Notes: generated by a model from the letters alone, not told the origin. A stretch of 64,000 bases of DNA from Klebsiella africana (GCF_020526085.1 NZ_CP084874.1:3038001-3102000); one strand, 5' to 3'. Shown: positions 42,879 through 53,912, counted from the first letter of the stretch. Program-made: numbers and translations.

Positions 42879-44813
42879 ATGAATATATTCGATCACTATC
42901 GCCAGCGCTATGAAGCTGCCAAGGACGAAGAGTTCACACTGCAGGAGTTTCTTACCATCTGCCGGCAAGATCGCAGTGCCTATGCCAATGCGGCAGAACG
43001 TCTGTTGATGGCCATTGGTGAACCCGTCATGGTTGATACGGCTCTCGAGCCGCGGCTATCCCGTCTCTTTTCAAACCGGGTTATCGCACGTTATCCGGCG
43101 TTTGAAGAGTTTTACGGTATGGAAGACGCCATTGAGCAGATCGTTTCCTACCTCAAGCATGCCGCCCAGGGGCTGGAAGAGAAGAAACAGATCCTCTATC
43201 TGCTGGGGCCGGTGGGCGGTGGTAAATCGTCGCTGGCTGAACGGCTGAAAGCGCTGATGCAGCGCGTGCCAATTTATGTGCTGAGCGCCAACGGCGAGCG
43301 CAGCCCGGTCAACGATCACCCGCTGTGCCTGTTTAATCCGCAGGAGGATGCCCAGATCCTCCAGAAAGAGTATGGCATCCCAACCCGCTATCTCGGCACC
43401 ATTATGTCGCCGTGGGCGGCCAAGCGCCTGCACGAGTTTGGCGGTGATATCACTAAATTCCGCGTGGTCAAAGTCTGGCCATCGATTCTCGAGCAGGTCG
43501 CCATCGCCAAAACCGAACCCGGTGATGAAAACAACCAGGATATTTCGGCGCTGGTCGGTAAAGTGGATATCCGTAAGCTGGAACATTATGCGCAGAACGA
43601 CCCGGACGCCTACGGCTACTCCGGTGCATTGTGCCGCGCCAACCAGGGGATTATGGAGTTCGTCGAGATGTTTAAAGCGCCGATTAAGGTGCTGCATCCG
43701 CTGCTGACCGCCACCCAGGAAGGGAACTATAACGGCACCGAAGGGATCTCCGCCCTGCCGTTTAATGGGATCATCCTGGCCCACTCCAACGAATCGGAAT
43801 GGGTGACCTTCCGTAATAACAAGAACAATGAGGCCTTCCTCGACCGCGTCTATATCGTCAAGGTGCCTTATTGCCTGCGTATCTCCGAAGAGATCCGCAT
43901 CTATGAAAAACTGCTCAACAACAGTGAGCTGACCCATGCGCCCTGCGCCCCAGGCACCCTGGAAACGCTGGCGCGCTTTTCGATTCTGTCGCGTCTCAAA
44001 GAGCCGGAAAACTCGAGCATCTACTCGAAGATGCGGGTCTATGATGGCGAAAGCCTGAAAGATACCGACCCGAAAGCGAAATCCTATCAGGAGTATCGCG
44101 ATTACGCCGGGGTGGATGAAGGGATGAACGGGCTTTCCACCCGCTTTGCCTTTAAGATCCTGTCTCGGGTGTTTAACTTCGACCATGTCGAGGTGGCCGC
44201 CAACCCGGTGCATCTGTTCTATGTCCTGGAGCAGCAGATTGAGCGTGAACAGTTCCCACAGGAGAACGCCGAGCGCTACCTGGAGTTCCTCAAAGGCTAT
44301 CTGATCCCGAAATACGCCGAGTTTATCGGCAAAGAGATCCAGACCGCTTACCTGGAATCCTACTCCGAGTACGGGCAGAACATTTTCGATCGCTATGTCA
44401 CCTACGCCGACTTCTGGATCCAGGATCAGGAGTATCGCGATCCGGATACCGGGCAGCTGTTTGACCGTGAGTCGTTGAATGCGGAGCTGGAGAAAATTGA
44501 GAAGCCGGCCGGGATCAGCAACCCGAAAGACTTCCGTAACGAAATCGTCAACTTTGTGCTGCGCGCCAGAGCCAACAACAGCGGACGTAATCCGAACTGG
44601 ACCAGCTACGAGAAACTGCGCACGGTTATCGAGAAGAAAATGTTCTCTAATACCGAGGAGCTGTTGCCGGTCATTTCGTTTAATGCCAAAACATCAACCG
44701 ATGAGCAGAAAAAACACGACGACTTTGTCGACCGCATGATGGAGAAAGGCTACACCCGCAAACAGGTTCGCCTGCTGTGCGAGTGGTACCTGCGGGTTCG
44801 TAAATCGTCCTGA
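42879..44813 (+). CDS. yeaG: Serine protein kinase YeaG (PrkA family)
   Basis: 644 aa, the E. coli length. N-terminal AAA+-like PrkA domain with P-loop G110-PVGGGKSS, followed by the C-terminal PrkA kinase domain (about residues 390-640). It is autophosphorylating and is linked to adaptation to sustained nitrogen starvation. First gene of yeaGH; AAAGGA lies 9 nt upstream of ATG. Confidence 0.95.
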   Translation: MNIFDHYRQRYEAAKDEEFTLQEFLTICRQDRSAYANAAERLLMAIGEPVMVDTALEPRLSRLFSNRVIARYPAFEEFYGMEDAIEQIVSYLKHAAQGLEEKKQILYLLGPVGGGKSSLAERLKALMQRVPIYVLSANGERSPVNDHPLCLFNPQEDAQILQKEYGIPTRYLGTIMSPWAAKRLHEFGGDITKFRVVKVWPSILEQVAIAKTEPGDENNQDISALVGKVDIRKLEHYAQNDPDAYGYSGALCRANQGIMEFVEMFKAPIKVLHPLLTATQEGNYNGTEGISALPFNGIILAHSNESEWVTFRNNKNNEAFLDRVYIVKVPYCLRISEEIRIYEKLLNNSELTHAPCAPGTLETLARFSILSRLKEPENSSIYSKMRVYDGESLKDTDPKAKSYQEYRDYAGVDEGMNGLSTRFAFKILSRVFNFDHVEVAANPVHLFYVLEQQIEREQFPQENAERYLEFLKGYLIPKYAEFIGKEIQTAYLESYSEYGQNIFDRYVTYADFWIQDQEYRDPDTGQLFDRESLNAELEKIEKPAGISNPKDFRNEIVNFVLRARANNSGRNPNWTSYEKLRTVIEKKMFSNTEELLPVISFNAKTSTDEQKKHDDFVDRMMEKGYTRKQVRLLCEWYLRVRKSS

Positions 44814-44822
44814 TGCGCCAAG

Positions 44823-44842
44823 CCCGGCGGCACGCCGCCGGG
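44823..44842 (+). other. Stem-loop between yeaG and yeaH
   Basis: CCCGGCGG-CACG-CCGCCGGG perfect hairpin in the 85-nt spacer, without a U-run. It probably sets mRNA processing or differential expression within the operon. Confidence 0.55.
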
Positions 44843-44880
44843 TCAACTGCAGTTGAATGATGATAAGTAAAGTTGGCTAA

Positions 44881-46182
<1,302 letters not shown>

Positions 46183-46191
46183 TTAAATACT

Positions 46192-46226
46192 CAGCCAGTG
46201 AGTCGAGTGACTTGCTGGCTGTTTTT
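46192..46226 (+). terminator. yeaGH terminator
   Basis: CAGCCAG / CTGGCTG with inner AGTC / GACT stem, followed by TTTTT. Confidence 0.88.
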
Positions 46227-46227
46227 C

Positions 46228-46791
46228 TCAGACACAAGGCCCGGTGGCACATCCATACATCATGTAAAACGGAAACAACGGGGCCAGGGCAACGGCGCCA
46301 AGCGAGCTAATCGTTTTGGTCTTATCATTGATTGATACCACAACGGGGTGCGCTAACCGGTAGGCGGCGGCCAGATCTGACGCGTCCGATGCAGTCCAAA
46401 ATCCTGTCGCTTTAAACAACACCCCGAGGCGATCGTTATCAATCTGCACCGCATGATACTGATTCACCAGCTCGCTATGCTGCCCGGCATCCAGTTTGCG
46501 CTGATCCATCACCACCAGATATTCCGCCGTCACCTCATGTTGTTCCACGACAAAGTTAACCCGCACGCCGGAAGCCTGTTGGTGAAAGCGTTCATAAAAT
46601 GTCTTATAACGCTGATATTCCTGAGGCATGCCGTTACGGAAAAAACGGTAACTGTATTTCGCTGAGCTGGCGATAATGCCGGACCCAGTGGGTTTCACCG
46701 CCACAATGGTATCCCCAGGCGGCAAGTTTGGCGTGCTGGTACATCCGGCGAGCATTACCATCACCAGCAGCGATAAGACCAATTTCATCAT
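46228..46791 (-). CDS. Putative lipoprotein, unknown function
   Basis: 187 aa. Signal peptide with lipobox L-A-G-C17 followed by Thr, predicting an outer-membrane lipoprotein. The middle (NGMPQEYQRYKTFYERFHQQASGVRVNFVVEQHEVTAEYLVVMDQRK) is mixed helix/strand. The end is hydrophobic (SLGAVALAPLFPFYMMYGCATG), unusual for a lipoprotein and possibly a membrane-contact segment. Two adjacent ATGs could start it. It is not recognised as a named family. It begins the accessory block between yeaH and yeaK. Confidence 0.75.
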   Translation of the reverse strand: MMKLVLSLLVMVMLAGCTSTPNLPPGDTIVAVKPTGSGIIASSAKYSYRFFRNGMPQEYQRYKTFYERFHQQASGVRVNFVVEQHEVTAEYLVVMDQRKLDAGQHSELVNQYHAVQIDNDRLGVLFKATGFWTASDASDLAAAYRLAHPVVVSINDKTKTISSLGAVALAPLFPFYMMYGCATGPCV

Positions 46792-46950
46792 TTTCAGCCG
46801 TTCCTGTTCGCGGTTTTCTCTATGACATCAGGAGATTTTTTTAACACTCCGAGTACAAACCCCTAACCCTGTGTATCATAACTTCCTAATCTGCTTCAAA
46901 CATTCGCGCGATCGTCTGCGTTGAATTGTTGCTACTCTCAGGAGCCTGCT

Positions 46951-47433
46951 ATGACCCCTTTTTATCAATTGACGGCTACCCGCCTGCGCGGCCAGACCTT
47001 CTCCATGGCTGACTATGCTGGCAAGGTGGTTCTGGTGGTGAATACGGCCAGCCATTGTGGCTTCACACCGCAATACGCTGGCCTGGAAGCGCTCTACCAA
47101 AAGTACGCGGCTCAGGGGCTGGTAGTGCTTGGTTTCCCGTGCAACCAGTTTGGTAAGCAGGAACCCGGCGGTGCGGATGAAATCGAGCAGACCTGTCACG
47201 TTAACTACGGCGTGAGCTTCCCGATGTTTGCGAAAGTGGACGTCAACGGCCCCGCCGCACACCCGCTGTTTCGTTATCTGAAACAAGCGTTGCCCGGCGT
47301 GCTCGGCGGACGGATCAAGTGGAATTTCACCAAGTTCCTCATCGCTCGCGACGGCACACCCCTCAGGCGTTTTGCGCCGTTCACGACGCCGGAGAAAATG
47401 GAGGACGCCATTATTGCTGCCCTCACGCGCTGA
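46951..47433 (+). CDS. Glutathione peroxidase family protein
   Basis: 160 aa from MTPFYQLTATRLRGQ, AGGAG 8 nt upstream. Thioredoxin-fold peroxidase with tetrad C36 (NTASHCGFTPQY), Q70 (GKQEPG), W124-N125 (KWNFTKFL), and a second cysteine C64 in FPCNQFG. It is a non-selenium enzyme that may use thioredoxin rather than glutathione. It is distinct from and shorter than BtuE (183 aa). No signal peptide. Confidence 0.88.
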   Translation: MTPFYQLTATRLRGQTFSMADYAGKVVLVVNTASHCGFTPQYAGLEALYQKYAAQGLVVLGFPCNQFGKQEPGGADEIEQTCHVNYGVSFPMFAKVDVNGPAAHPLFRYLKQALPGVLGGRIKWNFTKFLIARDGTPLRRFAPFTTPEKMEDAIIAALTR

Positions 47434-47554
47434 GTGTTCCCGTCATGCCACGTTCACCCAGCGGCGGCTGGCTGCCCATGCAAGGTAGACGTCGATCGCA
47501 CGCAGCCAGCAACCGTCTGTTGCTGGCCGATCTTCCTCCTGCCCGGTCATCAGC

Positions 47555-47866
47555 CTACAGCGGCGACACGGCCTCGACTTCATGCTGAAACACATAGGGG
47601 TCGGAGAGGAGTGCGAATGCGTCGTCGTCCGGATAGGTGACCGCGACGTGATAGTCTTCGCCCGCGAAGGCTTTGACCGCCGCGAGATCCTGCCAGTAGG
47701 TGGCAAGAAAGAAATGCGCCCATTCGCCCTGGTTTTCCTGGCGCACCAGCGCCCCCCGGTTGCCGGCGATGCTCTGAGCGTGTTCCACGCCGGTCCGCTC
47801 AAGGTGACGGGCAAACCCCTCAGCATGTTGCAATGGCACACAGCCGTGCCAGGTCCTGACAATCAT
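47555..47866 (-). CDS. Antibiotic biosynthesis monooxygenase (ABM) domain protein
   Basis: 103 aa, AGGAG 7 nt before ATG. Small ferredoxin-like alpha/beta barrel of the ABM/YgiN type: MIVRTWHGCVPLQHAEGFARHL at the start and FFLATYWQDLAAVKAFAGEDY in the middle. Members are quinol monooxygenases or heme-degrading enzymes; no heme-ligand set can be assigned here, so activity is open. Monocistronic. The 258 bp between it and the LysR gene at 48125 hold nothing recognisable. Confidence 0.75.
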   Translation of the reverse strand: MIVRTWHGCVPLQHAEGFARHLERTGVEHAQSIAGNRGALVRQENQGEWAHFFLATYWQDLAAVKAFAGEDYHVAVTYPDDDAFALLSDPYVFQHEVEAVSPL

Positions 47867-48124
47867 TTGCGTTCTCCTGTGGTGATAAACGTCTCACCCT
47901 AACATCGACAGGCATTTCTGGGGGAGTGCAACAATGCAGCGCGGGCAACAACACAAAATTATTTTGCCGGACGGGGATATCCTCTCACTCTGCAGTATTT
48001 TCGACTGCGCAGCAGCATTGGGCCGAATCTTGCGCGGCGAGTATCCCTGTTAGCTGGCGCGGAAAAAAATCACAACTCGTCAGCCTCGGGCAGTCTTATC
48101 GATACACGCCCAAGCCGCGCCCCT

Positions 48125-49006
48125 TCAGGGCAACGCCAGACGATCTTTATGGTCCGCAAAAAGGGTGATGAGATGGTCGGCGATAACCCGTACGCGTCTG
48201 GACCCGGCCAGGTCAGAATGCATCACCAGCCAAAGTGTCTGATCCGCGCCGATCTCCGGCTGCAGGCAGTGCAGGCCGCTGGCCCGCGCCATAAAGTGCG
48301 GCAGGACGCCCAGTCCGAGGCCCGCGGATACCGCAGCAACCTGGGCCACAAGCGTATTGGCTTCGACTTTACACGGTCGCCCGCGCAGGATGCGCGTGAT
48401 CCATTGTGCGGCCGGCAGGTGCTGGTGAGTTTCCGGCCACCCTACAAAGTCCGCCTCGCTCAGCGACAGGCCGTCCGCACCAGCCAGATAGCCGGCGGCG
48501 CCATAGACGCCAAACCCCACCGTCCCCAGCCGCTTTAATGTTAAATGCCCGACGTCAGGCTTGACCATACGGATCGCCAGATCGGCCTCCCGACGGTGCA
48601 GGTTCACCGACCGCACACCGCTCAGCACCTCCACCCGCAGGTCGGGATAGTGGTCCAGGAGCCCTTTCAGGGAGGGCAGAATAAAATGCGTGGCCAGGTT
48701 ATCCGAGGTGGCCAGGCGGACAACCCCGGCGACATGCCCCTGCAGTTGCGCCGCTTCGCCGAACGCCAGGCCTGCGTATTCCAGCGCCTCCGCCCGCGCG
48801 AGCAGGGCTTCGCCATCGTCGGTCAGGCGATAGCCGTTCTGATGGCGGCTAAAAAGCGGGACCTTCAGCGCCTGTTCCAGACGATCCAGCCTGCGGGACA
48901 CCGTGGCAATCCCCATGTTCATGTTGTCGGCGGCGCCGCTCAGCGTTCCCGCCCGGACGATGGCGAGGAAAATGCGCGCATCATCCCAGTTAAACTCTGC
49001 TGTCAT
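48125..49006 (-). CDS. LysR-family regulator, divergent to an MFS exporter
   Basis: 293 aa. N-terminal winged HTH (residues about 7-66; ARIFLAIVRAGTLSGAADNMNMGIATVSRRLDRLEQAL) and a C-terminal LysR substrate domain. Divergent to the MFS gene across 175 bp that contains two overlapping palindromes close to its own start, so autoregulation and control of the exporter are likely. The inducer is unknown. Confidence 0.88.
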   Translation of the reverse strand: MTAEFNWDDARIFLAIVRAGTLSGAADNMNMGIATVSRRLDRLEQALKVPLFSRHQNGYRLTDDGEALLARAEALEYAGLAFGEAAQLQGHVAGVVRLATSDNLATHFILPSLKGLLDHYPDLRVEVLSGVRSVNLHRREADLAIRMVKPDVGHLTLKRLGTVGFGVYGAAGYLAGADGLSLSEADFVGWPETHQHLPAAQWITRILRGRPCKVEANTLVAQVAAVSAGLGLGVLPHFMARASGLHCLQPEIGADQTLWLVMHSDLAGSRRVRVIADHLITLFADHKDRLALP

Positions 49007-49009
49007 CTA

Positions 49010-49041
49010 TTTTCCAATTATGGAAAACGGCTATCCGTTTT
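49010..49041. promoter_or_regulatory. Overlapping palindromes, candidate LysR operator
   Basis: TTTTCCA-ATTA-TGGAAAA (49010-49027) and AAAACGG-CTAT-CCGTTTT (49024-49041) share the AAAA bases. The first contains a T-N11-A LysR-type core. Both start within 35 bp of the LysR ATG. Confidence 0.55.
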
Positions 49042-49181
49042 CTGCTCTTTTTTATCAATTTTGCAGGGAGGATACTGCACGTCGCTCACGGAGACAAACA
49101 GGCCATCCGATCGCCTGTTCTCTCCTCACCTGAACGTCCGTGCATCTTGCGCGGCTTTCCTCCTCTTAGGATACGCCTGAC

Positions 49182-50399
49182 ATGAAAGAGATTGCTTTAC
49201 CCCTTAACCCAACCCCGGCGCGCGTCTGGATAGCCGTCATTGCGCTCGGGATCTGCGCCTTTTCGATCGTCACCAGCGAACTGGCGCCTGTGGGCATGCT
49301 CAGCGCCCTGGCGGCGGATTTTCACCAGACGGAATCCGGTATGGGGCTTGCCGTCACCGCCTACGGCTGGGTGGGCGCCCTGGCGGCCCTGCTTTCCGGC
49401 GCGATGCCGGCGCGTATTTCACGCAAGGCGCTGCTGGTCGGGCTGATGCTAACCCTGGCGCTTTCCTGCCTCGCCGCGACCCGGTCTTATTCCATGTTCG
49501 CCCTGATGAGCGCCCGCATGATTGGCGCCCTGGCGCATGGCGCCTTCTGGGCCTTAATTGGCATCGTCGCCGCGCAGCTGGTGCCACCGCACCGGCTGGG
49601 GCTGGCGACGGCAATTATTTTTGGCGGCGTGTCGGCGGCCAGCGTGGTGGGGGTACCGCTGGCGAGCTTTATCGCCACCCTGGCGGGCTGGCGACACGCG
49701 TTTTTGGCGGTGGCCCTGTTGTCACTGGCCGCAGCGGCAGCGCTATGCTCGACGCTGCCCGCTCTGGCCGCGCCCCCCCCCGTCAGGCTGCGTGTTTATC
49801 GCGAGATCTTCCGTAATCCGCTGCTCTGCGGCCTGTATGGCGCCACGGCCTGCATCATTACCGCTCACTTTGCCGACTTCACCTATGTTGAACCGCTGCT
49901 GATAACACTTCAGGGAGTACCGGCGACCGCCCTCTCTGGTCTGTTGCTGTTGTCAGGGATCTCCGGGCTGGTGGGTAACGTTATCGCGGGTAAGCTTATC
50001 GATCGTCATCTGAAGGGGCTGATTTTTGCTTCACTGCTGCTGAGCGGGGGCGCGCTGGCGCTCCTCGGCACCGGACGACTTGCTCCCCTGCCTTTCTGTT
50101 TTAGCGGGCTGCTGTTAGCCCTGTGGGGCGCCGGTATCGCGATTGTGTTCGTCGGCTTACAGACCTGGCTGCTGCGCAGCGCAGGCCCGGTCGCCCAACC
50201 GGCGTCCGCCATTTACGTGGCTATTTTTAATGCCGCGATCGGCACCGGGGCGCTTGCTGGCGGCCAGCTGATCGCCTCAGCTGGCCTGTCGGGAATGGTA
50301 TGGCTGGCGGCGGGGATCATGGTGGGCAGTACGCTGCTGATCGCCCTGCTGAAAGCGCCTCTGCCCGGTCAGGTCAGTGCGGCGACGGCTGGCGCTTAG
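49182..50399 (+). CDS. MFS transporter, DHA1 sugar/drug efflux type
   Basis: 405 aa with twelve predicted membrane segments. Resembles SotB/AraJ-like exporters: N-terminal SELAPVGMLSALAADFHQTESGMGL, loop GAMPARISRKALLVG (motif A-like), and MIGALAHGAFWALIGIVAAQLVPPHRLG (motif C-like region). Substrate unknown. Its stop overlaps the convergent SDR gene by 4 nt. Confidence 0.88.
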   Translation: MKEIALPLNPTPARVWIAVIALGICAFSIVTSELAPVGMLSALAADFHQTESGMGLAVTAYGWVGALAALLSGAMPARISRKALLVGLMLTLALSCLAATRSYSMFALMSARMIGALAHGAFWALIGIVAAQLVPPHRLGLATAIIFGGVSAASVVGVPLASFIATLAGWRHAFLAVALLSLAAAAALCSTLPALAAPPPVRLRVYREIFRNPLLCGLYGATACIITAHFADFTYVEPLLITLQGVPATALSGLLLLSGISGLVGNVIAGKLIDRHLKGLIFASLLLSGGALALLGTGRLAPLPFCFSGLLLALWGAGIAIVFVGLQTWLLRSAGPVAQPASAIYVAIFNAAIGTGALAGGQLIASAGLSGMVWLAAGIMVGSTLLIALLKAPLPGQVSAATAGA

Positions 50400-51145
50400 A
50401 TTTGCGCCAGTCCGCCATCGACATAGATCTCTGCGGCGTTAATAAAGCTCGACTCGTCAGACGCTAAAAATACCACCGTCCGGCCAATCTCCTCCGGCTC
50501 GCCCAGCCGTCCGAGCGGTACGTCCGCGGCCAGGGCGTCGAACAAGCCCTGACGATCAGCCTCCGCCACCAGTCCTCCCAGACCCGGAGTACGCACCGGC
50601 CCAGGGCTGACCACATTGATGCGGATCCCACGATCGTTAACCTCCAGCGCCCAGGAGCGTGCCAGGCTGCGTACCGCGGCTTTACTGGCGCTATAGATGC
50701 TGAAGTTAGCCGTCCCTTTAACCGCCGCCGTAGAGCCGGTCAAAATCACCGAGGCGCCATCGGTGAGCAGCGGCAGCGCTTTCTGGACGGTGAACACCAC
50801 CCCACGCACGTTAGTGGCAAAAATCCGGTCAATGTGCGCTTCGGTAACGGCGCTGAGCGGCAGCATATCCCCGCCGCCGGCATTGGCAAACAACACATCC
50901 AGCCGGCCGGACTCTTCGGCAATGGTCGCAAATACCGCGTCAAGGTCGCTTAACACGCCGGCATCGGCGCGGATCCCCCGGGCGGCAGGCCCGATAAAAC
51001 TGACCGCCGCATCCAGTGCATCCTGACGGCGGCCGGTGATATACACCTTCGCGCCCTGCTCCGCCAGCGCTTTCGCCGACGCCAGGCCAATACCGGTGCT
51101 GCCGCCGGTCACTAACGCCACTTTATCCGCAAGTTTTTTGCTCAT
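50396..51145 (-). CDS. Short-chain dehydrogenase/reductase
   Basis: 249 aa classical SDR. Cofactor loop TGGSTGIG (13-20), NAG at 88-90, and catalytic N112, S138, Y151 and K155 (YSASK). R39-R40 after the second strand suggests NADP(H). The end VDGGLAQI is typical. Divergent from a LysR gene over 167 bp; likely its target. Confidence 0.9.
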   Translation of the reverse strand: MSKKLADKVALVTGGSTGIGLASAKALAEQGAKVYITGRRQDALDAAVSFIGPAARGIRADAGVLSDLDAVFATIAEESGRLDVLFANAGGGDMLPLSAVTEAHIDRIFATNVRGVVFTVQKALPLLTDGASVILTGSTAAVKGTANFSIYSASKAAVRSLARSWALEVNDRGIRINVVSPGPVRTPGLGGLVAEADRQGLFDALAADVPLGRLGEPEEIGRTVVFLASDESSFINAAEIYVDGGLAQI

Positions 51146-51221
51146 GGTGCATTTCCTTGGTTAGAGTATAAACAGGCCAGGTTCGCGAAAGCGCCCCGCC
51201 AGGTATGGAAAGCACTGTAAT

Positions 51222-51236
51222 CGCCTCAGTGAGGCG
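51222..51236. promoter_or_regulatory. Palindrome between the SDR and LysR genes
   Basis: CGCCTCA-G-TGAGGCG, a perfect 7-bp inverted repeat in the middle of the divergent promoter region. It is a candidate operator for the LysR protein. Confidence 0.4.
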
Positions 51237-51312
51237 GAAAAATGGCCTAATCTGAAAAACACTTTTCCCCTCCGTGGATAATGGACGCCCGCTAACCAGG
51301 ATACAGCGAATA

Positions 51313-52218
51313 ATGGACCGGTTTTCAGCCCTCAAAGCCTTTACCCGCGTTGTCGAAGCCGGCAGCTTTACCCGCGCCGCGGACTCGCTTGATATGCCCA
51401 ACGCCACGCTCAGCAAAACCATCCAGCAACTGGAAGCGCACCTTGGGGTTTCCCTCCTGCAGCGCACCACCCGGCGTATTACCGTGACGCCGGAAGGACG
51501 GGAGTACTATGAAAAAGCCCGCTGTCTGCTGGAAGACCTGGAAGAGATCGACGCGTCTTTCAATACCGCCCACAATAAGCCGAAGGGCCATCTACGGATC
51601 GCCATCGGCGGGTCGACCGCGTGCGATGTGCTGATCCCGCTGCTGGCGGACTTTATGACCTCCTGGCCGGATATCCGTATCGATTTGCAGGTGGCCGATA
51701 AACCCGCGGACCTCATCAGCGGCAATATTGACTGCGCCATCCGCGGCGGTCCGATGGAAGACTCGACGCTGATCGCCCGTAAAATCGGCGAGGCGACGCT
51801 GGTCACCTGCGCCACCCCAGGCTATCTTCAGCGCTACGGCACCCCCGCCTCGCCGGATGAACTCCATCATGGCCACCGGCTCATCAGCTATCTGTCGCCG
51901 GCCAGCGGCAGAGCGTTCCCGTTTCGCTTTACGCGTCACGGCGTCAGCACCGAGCTGAAGACAGAGCCCCATCTCGGCATCAATGAGAGCAACGCGCATA
52001 TTGCCGCTGGCGAGGCGGGCTTAGGCATTGTGCAGACGTTTACCTATTCGCTGAAACCGGCGCTGGCGAGTGGTGAACTGGTGGAGATCCTCAGCGCCTG
52101 GCGCCCGGCCCCCTATCCCTTTCACGTCATCTATGCCCGGCACCGGCACGTGCCGCCCCGGCTCCGCGTCTTTATTGACTGGCTGGCGGCGGTGTTTCCG
52201 GCCGCGGTACGGGGATAG
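51313..52218 (+). CDS. LysR-family regulator, divergent to an SDR gene
   Basis: 301 aa from MDRFSALKAFTRVVEAGSFTRAADSL; 13 further in-frame upstream codons are non-homologous. It belongs to the CrgA/DsdC-like group: RVVEAGSFTRAADSLDMPNATLSKTIQQLE is the HTH and SPASGRAFPFRF is in the effector domain. Its 3' end is 6 nt from convergent umuC. Confidence 0.9.
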   Translation: MDRFSALKAFTRVVEAGSFTRAADSLDMPNATLSKTIQQLEAHLGVSLLQRTTRRITVTPEGREYYEKARCLLEDLEEIDASFNTAHNKPKGHLRIAIGGSTACDVLIPLLADFMTSWPDIRIDLQVADKPADLISGNIDCAIRGGPMEDSTLIARKIGEATLVTCATPGYLQRYGTPASPDELHHGHRLISYLSPASGRAFPFRFTRHGVSTELKTEPHLGINESNAHIAAGEAGLGIVQTFTYSLKPALASGELVEILSAWRPAPYPFHVIYARHRHVPPRLRVFIDWLAAVFPAAVRG

Positions 52219-52224
52219 CGCGCG

Positions 52225-53490
52225 TTATCTGACGCGGAGCAGGTCGCCGTATCGTGTGGTGTAGCGCGGCGAGAGCATCTCCCGCTTCATCTGCCACTGC
52301 TGCTGGATCCCCTGGCCGGCAAAATAGAGCGCGCCCTTGCCATTTTTCGCATTCAGCTGGTCGAGCACCTGCATCAGCCTGGCGCTGTTCTGTCGTGGAG
52401 CAAGCTCGTCGAACAGATTCAGCTGGGCGACGCCCTGGCTGTAGAAATCGCTGAGCATCACGCCGGCCTTCTGATAGCGATGCCCCGCTTTCCAGATAGC
52501 ATCCAGACAGCTCGTCGCCGCGGCGATAATATCCCGGGAGTCCTGCGTCGGCGTCAGCAGCTTTAGCGAGGCGCTGTTGCCATAATAGGGTTCATTCAGC
52601 GCGAAGGGACTGGTTTTGACAAAGGCGGAAACAAACCGGCAGTACTGATGTTCGCCGCGCAGCTTTTCTGCCGCCCGTGCGGCATAGCTGCAGATCGCCT
52701 GGCGCATATCCTCATAGGCCGTGATGCGATCCCCGAACGAACGGCTACAGATAATTTCCTGCTTAGCGGGGGCAAACTCCTCCAGCGCCAGGCAAGGCTC
52801 GCCGCGCAGCTCCCGTACCGTTCGCTCGAGGACCACCGTGAAATGCTTGCGGATAAAGCGGATATCGCTCTCCGCCAGCTGGAGTACTGTGCCGATCCCC
52901 ATAGCTTCGAGCTTTTTGCCGATCCGCCGCCCGATACCCCAGACCTCACTCACCGGCAGCAGCGCCATCAGCTTCCGTTGCCGCTGCGGGCAGGATAAGT
53001 CCACCACCCCGCCCGTCTGCCGCTGCCACTGCTTCGCCGCGTGGTTGGCCAGCTTCGCCAGGGTTTTGGTCGGCGCGATCCCGACGCCCAGCGTCAGATG
53101 GGTGCGCTGTAGCACCGTGGCGCGGATTTCCCGGCCAAAGTCGGTCAGATCTCTGCAATGGCGCACGCCGCTGACATCGCAAAAGGCCTCATCGATACTG
53201 TAAATTTCGCAGCGCGGGACGAGCTCTTCCAGGGTGGTCATCACCCGGTTGGACATGTCGGCATACAGCTCATAATTACTGCTGAACGCCACGACGCCGT
53301 AGCGAAGAAACGCCGCCTTCTGCTTAAAGTAGGGTTCGCCCATTTTCACAAACGGCTTCGCCTCCGCCGAGCGGGCGATCACGCAGCCGTCGTTGTTCGA
53401 CAGCACCACCACCGGCCGCCCCTTCAGGTCTGGCCGGAAGGCGGTCTGACAACTGGCATAGAAGGCGTTCACATCACAATGCGCGAACAT
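52225..53490 (-). CDS. umuC: DNA polymerase V catalytic subunit UmuC
   Basis: 421 aa (E. coli 422) Y-family polymerase. D6 (CDVNAF) and D100-E101 in S-I-D-E-A-F form the metal site; the clamp-binding peptide QLNLF is at 356-360. It makes error-prone translesion synthesis with UmuD'2 and RecA. It starts 2 nt after umuD ends. Confidence 0.95.
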   Translation of the reverse strand: MFAHCDVNAFYASCQTAFRPDLKGRPVVVLSNNDGCVIARSAEAKPFVKMGEPYFKQKAAFLRYGVVAFSSNYELYADMSNRVMTTLEELVPRCEIYSIDEAFCDVSGVRHCRDLTDFGREIRATVLQRTHLTLGVGIAPTKTLAKLANHAAKQWQRQTGGVVDLSCPQRQRKLMALLPVSEVWGIGRRIGKKLEAMGIGTVLQLAESDIRFIRKHFTVVLERTVRELRGEPCLALEEFAPAKQEIICSRSFGDRITAYEDMRQAICSYAARAAEKLRGEHQYCRFVSAFVKTSPFALNEPYYGNSASLKLLTPTQDSRDIIAAATSCLDAIWKAGHRYQKAGVMLSDFYSQGVAQLNLFDELAPRQNSARLMQVLDQLNAKNGKGALYFAGQGIQQQWQMKREMLSPRYTTRYGDLLRVR

Positions 53491-53492
53491 GA

Positions 53493-53912
53493 TCAGCCCG
53501 CCGCCTTGATGATGTAGGTCACGACGCCGAAAATATCGAGCGTCTCCTCGCGGCCGACCACGATGGGCGAATAGGCCGGGTTCATCGGGTTAAGCTGCAC
53601 TCGCGGCAGAAGTTGCAGCTTTTTTACCGTAAATTCGCCGCCGACGGCGGCAATCACGATATCGCCATGCTCCGCTTTACGCGCGCTGTCCACCACCAGC
53701 AGATCGCCTTCGTCAATACCGGCATCGATCATGCTGTCGCCAGCGGCTTTGACAAAATAGGTCGCGCTGGGATGCTGCACCAGTAGCTCGTTGAGGTCGA
53801 TTCGCTTCTCGACATAGTCCTGAGCCGGGCTGGGAAAGCCGCACTGCACCAGGTCGGCAAAAAAGGGAAAGGAGATAATCTGACGTAGCTCAACCGGCGT
53901 GTAAAAGTTCAT
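53493..53912 (-). CDS. umuD: DNA polymerase V accessory subunit UmuD
   Basis: 139 aa, the E. coli length. S24 family: RecA-stimulated self-cleavage between C24 and G25, Ser-Lys dyad S60 (GDSMID) and K97 (TVKKLQ). The cleaved form UmuD' joins UmuC to make Pol V. A near-perfect LexA box lies 19 bp upstream of the ATG. Confidence 0.95.
   Translation of the reverse strand: MNFYTPVELRQIISFPFFADLVQCGFPSPAQDYVEKRIDLNELLVQHPSATYFVKAAGDSMIDAGIDEGDLLVVDSARKAEHGDIVIAAVGGEFTVKKLQLLPRVQLNPMNPAYSPIVVGREETLDIFGVVTYIIKAAG

Noticed and set aside
42697..42882. 61-codon open frame upstream of yeaG
   Set aside because: It spans the sigma-54 promoter, has no ribosome site and overlaps the yeaG start; no family resemblance.
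47926..48168. 80-codon open frame between the ABM gene and the LysR gene
   Set aside because: Runs antisense into the end of the LysR gene, with composition unlike a protein and no ribosome site.
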